Positions 30,168-32,722 of a DNA stretch of 32,722 nucleotides are shown here, one piece after another. Within the stretch, counting starts at the first letter, position 1. Each line of letters opens with the position of its first letter. The stretch comes from Clostridiales bacterium (GTDB lineage: Bacteria; Bacillota; Clostridia; Peptostreptococcales; Acidaminobacteraceae): assembly GCA_016342415.1 (NCBI GenBank), contig JAEIOD010000041.1, positions 1 through 32,722 on the forward strand, in the 5' to 3' direction. The position numbers were made by a program, and so were the translations under genes. A model generated the notes under the pieces. That model was given only the letters and a program-made list of their open reading frames with translations, did no database searches and was not told the DNA's origin.

Positions 30168-32582
30168 ATGATAAAAAAAGCACAAGAGATTTTAGAAAAG
30201 TTAACCTTGGAAGAAAAAGCAGGTCTCTGTTCAGGGGCGGATTTTTGGCATTTGAAATCTGTTGAACGGTTGGGTTTAACTGAGATAATGGTAACAGATG
30301 GACCGCATGGCCTTCGTAAACAAGCTGGAGATTCTGATCATGTAGGTTTGAACAAAAGTGTTGCTGCTACTTGCTTTCCGACTGCCTCTGCTTCTGCAAG
30401 TTCTTGGGATAAGACCCTGATGTTTGAGATGGGGCAAGCATTGGCTGAGGAGTGTCTTCAAGAAGATGTAGCTGTCATTCTTGGACCGGGTGCGAATATA
30501 AAACGTTCTCCTTTATGTGGTAGAAACTTTGAATATGTATCAGAAGATCCATATCATACAGGTCATATGACAGCAGCGCTTATTAATGGTGTACAATCAA
30601 AAGGCATTGGAACATCGTTAAAACATTTCGTTATGAATAATCAAGAGGCTAGACGAATGACAATCGACGCTGTTGTAGATGAACGTGCTCAAAGAGAAAT
30701 TTACTTAACAGGCTTTGAAATTGCAGTCAAAGAAGCACAGCCTTGGACAGTGATGTGCTCTTATAATCAGGTAGACGGCACATTTTTAAGTGATCATAAA
30801 AGATTGCTTACTGATATTCTCAAAGAGGAGTGGGGTCATACCGGTTTAGTTGTTACAGACTGGGGTGCTTGCAATGACAGGGTTAAAGGCATACAAGCCG
30901 GTATGGAACTTGAGATGCCATCTAGTGGTGGTAGAAATGATGAAAAAATTGTAAAGGCAGTCAATGATGGAACATTATCAGAAAACACTTTGGATAAAGC
31001 CGTCATAAGAATTATTGAACTGATCCTAAAAAGCCAGGATTCGAGGAAAAAGGATTTTAAATATGATGTTGATAAACATCATCTGTTGGCAAAAAAAGTA
31101 GCAGCAAATTCATCTGTATTACTGAAAAACAATCATGTACTACCTCTTACGAAAGAGATGAAAATAGCTGTAATCGGAGAATTTGCAAAATCACCTAGAT
31201 ATCAAGGTGCTGGTTCATCTATTATAAATCCGCATAAGATAGACAATGCTTGTGATGTATTAAGTGAAAAGGGCATTAACTATTCATATGCCCAAGGCTA
31301 TAGTATAAAAAATACAAAGTCAAATCAGGAATTAATAGATGATGCTGTTAAGACTGCAAAAGAATCAGAAGTGGTCATTATATTTGCCGGTTTAACTGAT
31401 GACTATGAATCAGAAGGATATGATAGAAAACACTTGGATTTACCTCATGGTCATACGGAGTTGATCAAACAAGTTGCTAAGGCAAACTCCAACGTAGTTG
31501 TAGTTTTGCAAAATGGTTCACCTGTTGTGATGCCTTGGTTAGATGATGTAAAAGGTGTCTTGGAATGCTATCTTCACGGACAAGCAGGTGCAGGAGCTGT
31601 TATAGATATATTATACGGAGATGTGAATCCATCGGGGAAGTTGGCAGAAACATTTCCGATAGCTCTTGAAGATAACTCAAGTTATAACTATTTTCCTGGA
31701 AGTACTCTGACAGTAGAACACAGAGAGAGTATCTTTGTTGGTTATAGATACTACGATACAGCAAATAAAAAGGTCCTTTTCCCATTTGGTTATGGACTGA
31801 GTTATACAGAGTTTTCATATTCTGATTTAAAGATTGAGAAAATAAGTGAATTGGAATATGATATTAGTGTAACGGTTAAGAATATTGGAAGAATGGCTGG
31901 AAGTGAAATTGTACAACTCTATATTAAGAACAACGAGTCTGAAATCTTTAAGGCTAATAAAGAGTTGCGTGCATTTGACAAGGTATATCTTGAACCTGAT
32001 GAAGAAAAGCAAATTACTTTTAGTTTAAATAAACGCTCATTTGCCTATTATAATACAACCATTTCTGACTGGCATGTAGACAGTGGTTTGTATGACGTTC
32101 AAATTGGATCGTCTAGTAGAGATATAAGGCTTTCAGAAGGTCTTACAATTGAAATGAACGATGGTGTAAGTGTACCTAACTATAAAGAAATAGCTCCAGC
32201 TTATTATAAACTGACGAATGATGTTTATGAGGTGGATGAAAAGCAATTTGAAATGCTTTATGGTAAAAAATTACCAAAACGTGACAAGAAAAAAGGTGAT
32301 CCTTATACAGAATTATCTACAATGATTGAGGTTCGTGAAAAGTTTGTTGGCAGACTGCTTTTCAATAAGGTGAAAAAACAAGCAATGGCAATGGTTGAAA
32401 GTGACGACTCTGAAGTTGAAGAAGGGAATCTAGCCATGTTGGAAGCAATTATTGAAGAAATGCCTTTAAGATCACTCGGTATGATGGGTGGAGACAACTT
32501 ACCTAAATACTTTGTTGATGGTTTGATTTTAATATTAAATGGCAAACCTTTTAAAGGCATAGGTATGATTAGAAAAAAATAA
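30168..32582 (+). CDS. Glycoside hydrolase family 3 beta-glucosidase
   Basis: An 804-aa GH3 enzyme: the (beta/alpha)8 domain with VTDGPHGLRKQ, GPGANIKRSPLCGRNFEYVSEDP, the KHFVMNNQE segment and the nucleophile Asp231 in VVTDWGA; the alpha/beta-sandwich domain with the likely acid/base Glu in YESEGYDRKHLDLP; an Fn3-like domain (about 560-660); and a C-terminal ~120-residue extension often seen in Firmicutes GH3 proteins. There is no signal peptide, so it acts in the cytosol on imported beta-glucosides or related glycosides. No PTS or ABC sugar transporter is in view. It is in an operon with the TetR gene, with AGGAGAGGAGAGG before the ATG. Beta-xylosidase or steroid-glycoside activity is possible. 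Confidence 0.94.
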   Translation: MIKKAQEILEKLTLEEKAGLCSGADFWHLKSVERLGLTEIMVTDGPHGLRKQAGDSDHVGLNKSVAATCFPTASASASSWDKTLMFEMGQALAEECLQEDVAVILGPGANIKRSPLCGRNFEYVSEDPYHTGHMTAALINGVQSKGIGTSLKHFVMNNQEARRMTIDAVVDERAQREIYLTGFEIAVKEAQPWTVMCSYNQVDGTFLSDHKRLLTDILKEEWGHTGLVVTDWGACNDRVKGIQAGMELEMPSSGGRNDEKIVKAVNDGTLSENTLDKAVIRIIELILKSQDSRKKDFKYDVDKHHLLAKKVAANSSVLLKNNHVLPLTKEMKIAVIGEFAKSPRYQGAGSSIINPHKIDNACDVLSEKGINYSYAQGYSIKNTKSNQELIDDAVKTAKESEVVIIFAGLTDDYESEGYDRKHLDLPHGHTELIKQVAKANSNVVVVLQNGSPVVMPWLDDVKGVLECYLHGQAGAGAVIDILYGDVNPSGKLAETFPIALEDNSSYNYFPGSTLTVEHRESIFVGYRYYDTANKKVLFPFGYGLSYTEFSYSDLKIEKISELEYDISVTVKNIGRMAGSEIVQLYIKNNESEIFKANKELRAFDKVYLEPDEEKQITFSLNKRSFAYYNTTISDWHVDSGLYDVQIGSSSRDIRLSEGLTIEMNDGVSVPNYKEIAPAYYKLTNDVYEVDEKQFEMLYGKKLPKRDKKKGDPYTELSTMIEVREKFVGRLLFNKVKKQAMAMVESDDSEVEEGNLAMLEAIIEEMPLRSLGMMGGDNLPKYFVDGLILILNGKPFKGIGMIRKK

Positions 32583-32604
32583 AATATGTATAACCTCAAA
32601 ATGA

Positions 32605-32658
32605 TGAACTGATCCCCAGACGTTAGACCTAAAAATCTAACTTTCAGGAGCAATGTCA
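32605..32658. repeat. Imperfect inverted repeat, possible insertion-sequence end
   Basis: Two 23-base arms (32605-32627 and 32636-32658) flank CCTAAAAA. The inner GTTAGA/TCTAAC pairs perfectly; the rest is imperfect (13 of 23 matches without gaps). Both outer ends begin TGA when read inward. The CCCCAGACGTTAGACC string resembles ends of IS3-type elements as I remember them. No transposase is visible before the window ends, and the inner hairpin could instead serve as a weak terminator for the GH3 gene. The remaining bases to 32722 hold no supported gene. Confidence 0.35.
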
Positions 32659-32722
32659 CCAACTTAAGATAACTGTATAATTTAATGGTTATGTAGTATG
32701 AAGAAATTTATATTATGTAGCC

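Noticed and set aside
32303..32662. 119-aa minus-strand ORF
   Set aside because: It lies almost wholly antisense to the GH3 C-terminus and has no RBS; its sequence looks like reverse-frame translation.

Overview
The window is AT-rich DNA from a low-GC Gram-positive bacterium, most likely an anaerobic member of the Clostridia; the genus cannot be read from it. The evidence is strong GGAGG-type ribosome binding sites, sigma-A-like promoters (several with an extended TGn -10), compact hairpin-plus-T terminators, peptidoglycan enzymes (a D,D-carboxypeptidase and an N-acetylmuramoyl-L-alanine amidase), a ComEA-type protein, YitT, a GerMN protein and a selenocysteine (Sec) system. No rRNA, tRNA, CRISPR array or intact transposon was found.

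Layout. 1-1822: a 42-bp tandem repeat leads into a lipoprotein alpha/beta hydrolase. 1926-4192 (minus): D-Ala-D-Ala carboxypeptidase and a YitT membrane protein. 4324-8888: comEA, selD and a PreP-type M16C peptidase. 9050-10209: overlapping Nudix and HAD hydrolases. 10371-13657: selA-selB. 13755-16737: response regulator, histidine kinase and GerMN protein in one operon. 16745-17605 (minus): a second lipoprotein hydrolase. 17797-18027: a Sec glutaredoxin-like protein. 18103-19331: RarD transporter and a 46-aa ORF with a near-consensus promoter. 19359-21371 (minus): MMPL/RND exporter. 21471-24234: GNAT acetyltransferase, REC-DUF3369-HD-GYP protein and a 55-aa membrane protein. 24256-26356 (minus): Rh-type ammonium channel and a FAD/NAD oxidoreductase with a Fur-like box. 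26525-29319: TPR histidine kinase and cell-wall amidase. 29473-32582: TetR regulator and GH3 beta-glucosidase. The right edge holds an imperfect inverted repeat that resembles an insertion-sequence end.

The most coherent theme is selenium. SelD (selenophosphate synthetase), SelA (Sec synthase) and SelB (Sec elongation factor) are all encoded, and two genes, selD itself and the glutaredoxin-like gene, carry in-frame UGA codons that ordinary gene calling would truncate. Each UGA is followed at the right distance by a bulged stem-loop that fits a bacterial SECIS element. The tRNA-Sec gene (selC) is not in the window.

Other systems include a response regulator/kinase/GerMN operon that resembles actinobacterial mtrA-mtrB-lpqB, an iron-controlled oxidoreductase, and a TetR gene whose perfect-consensus promoter is overlapped by an inverted-repeat operator. 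All functional calls rest on reading motifs by eye; no database search was run.
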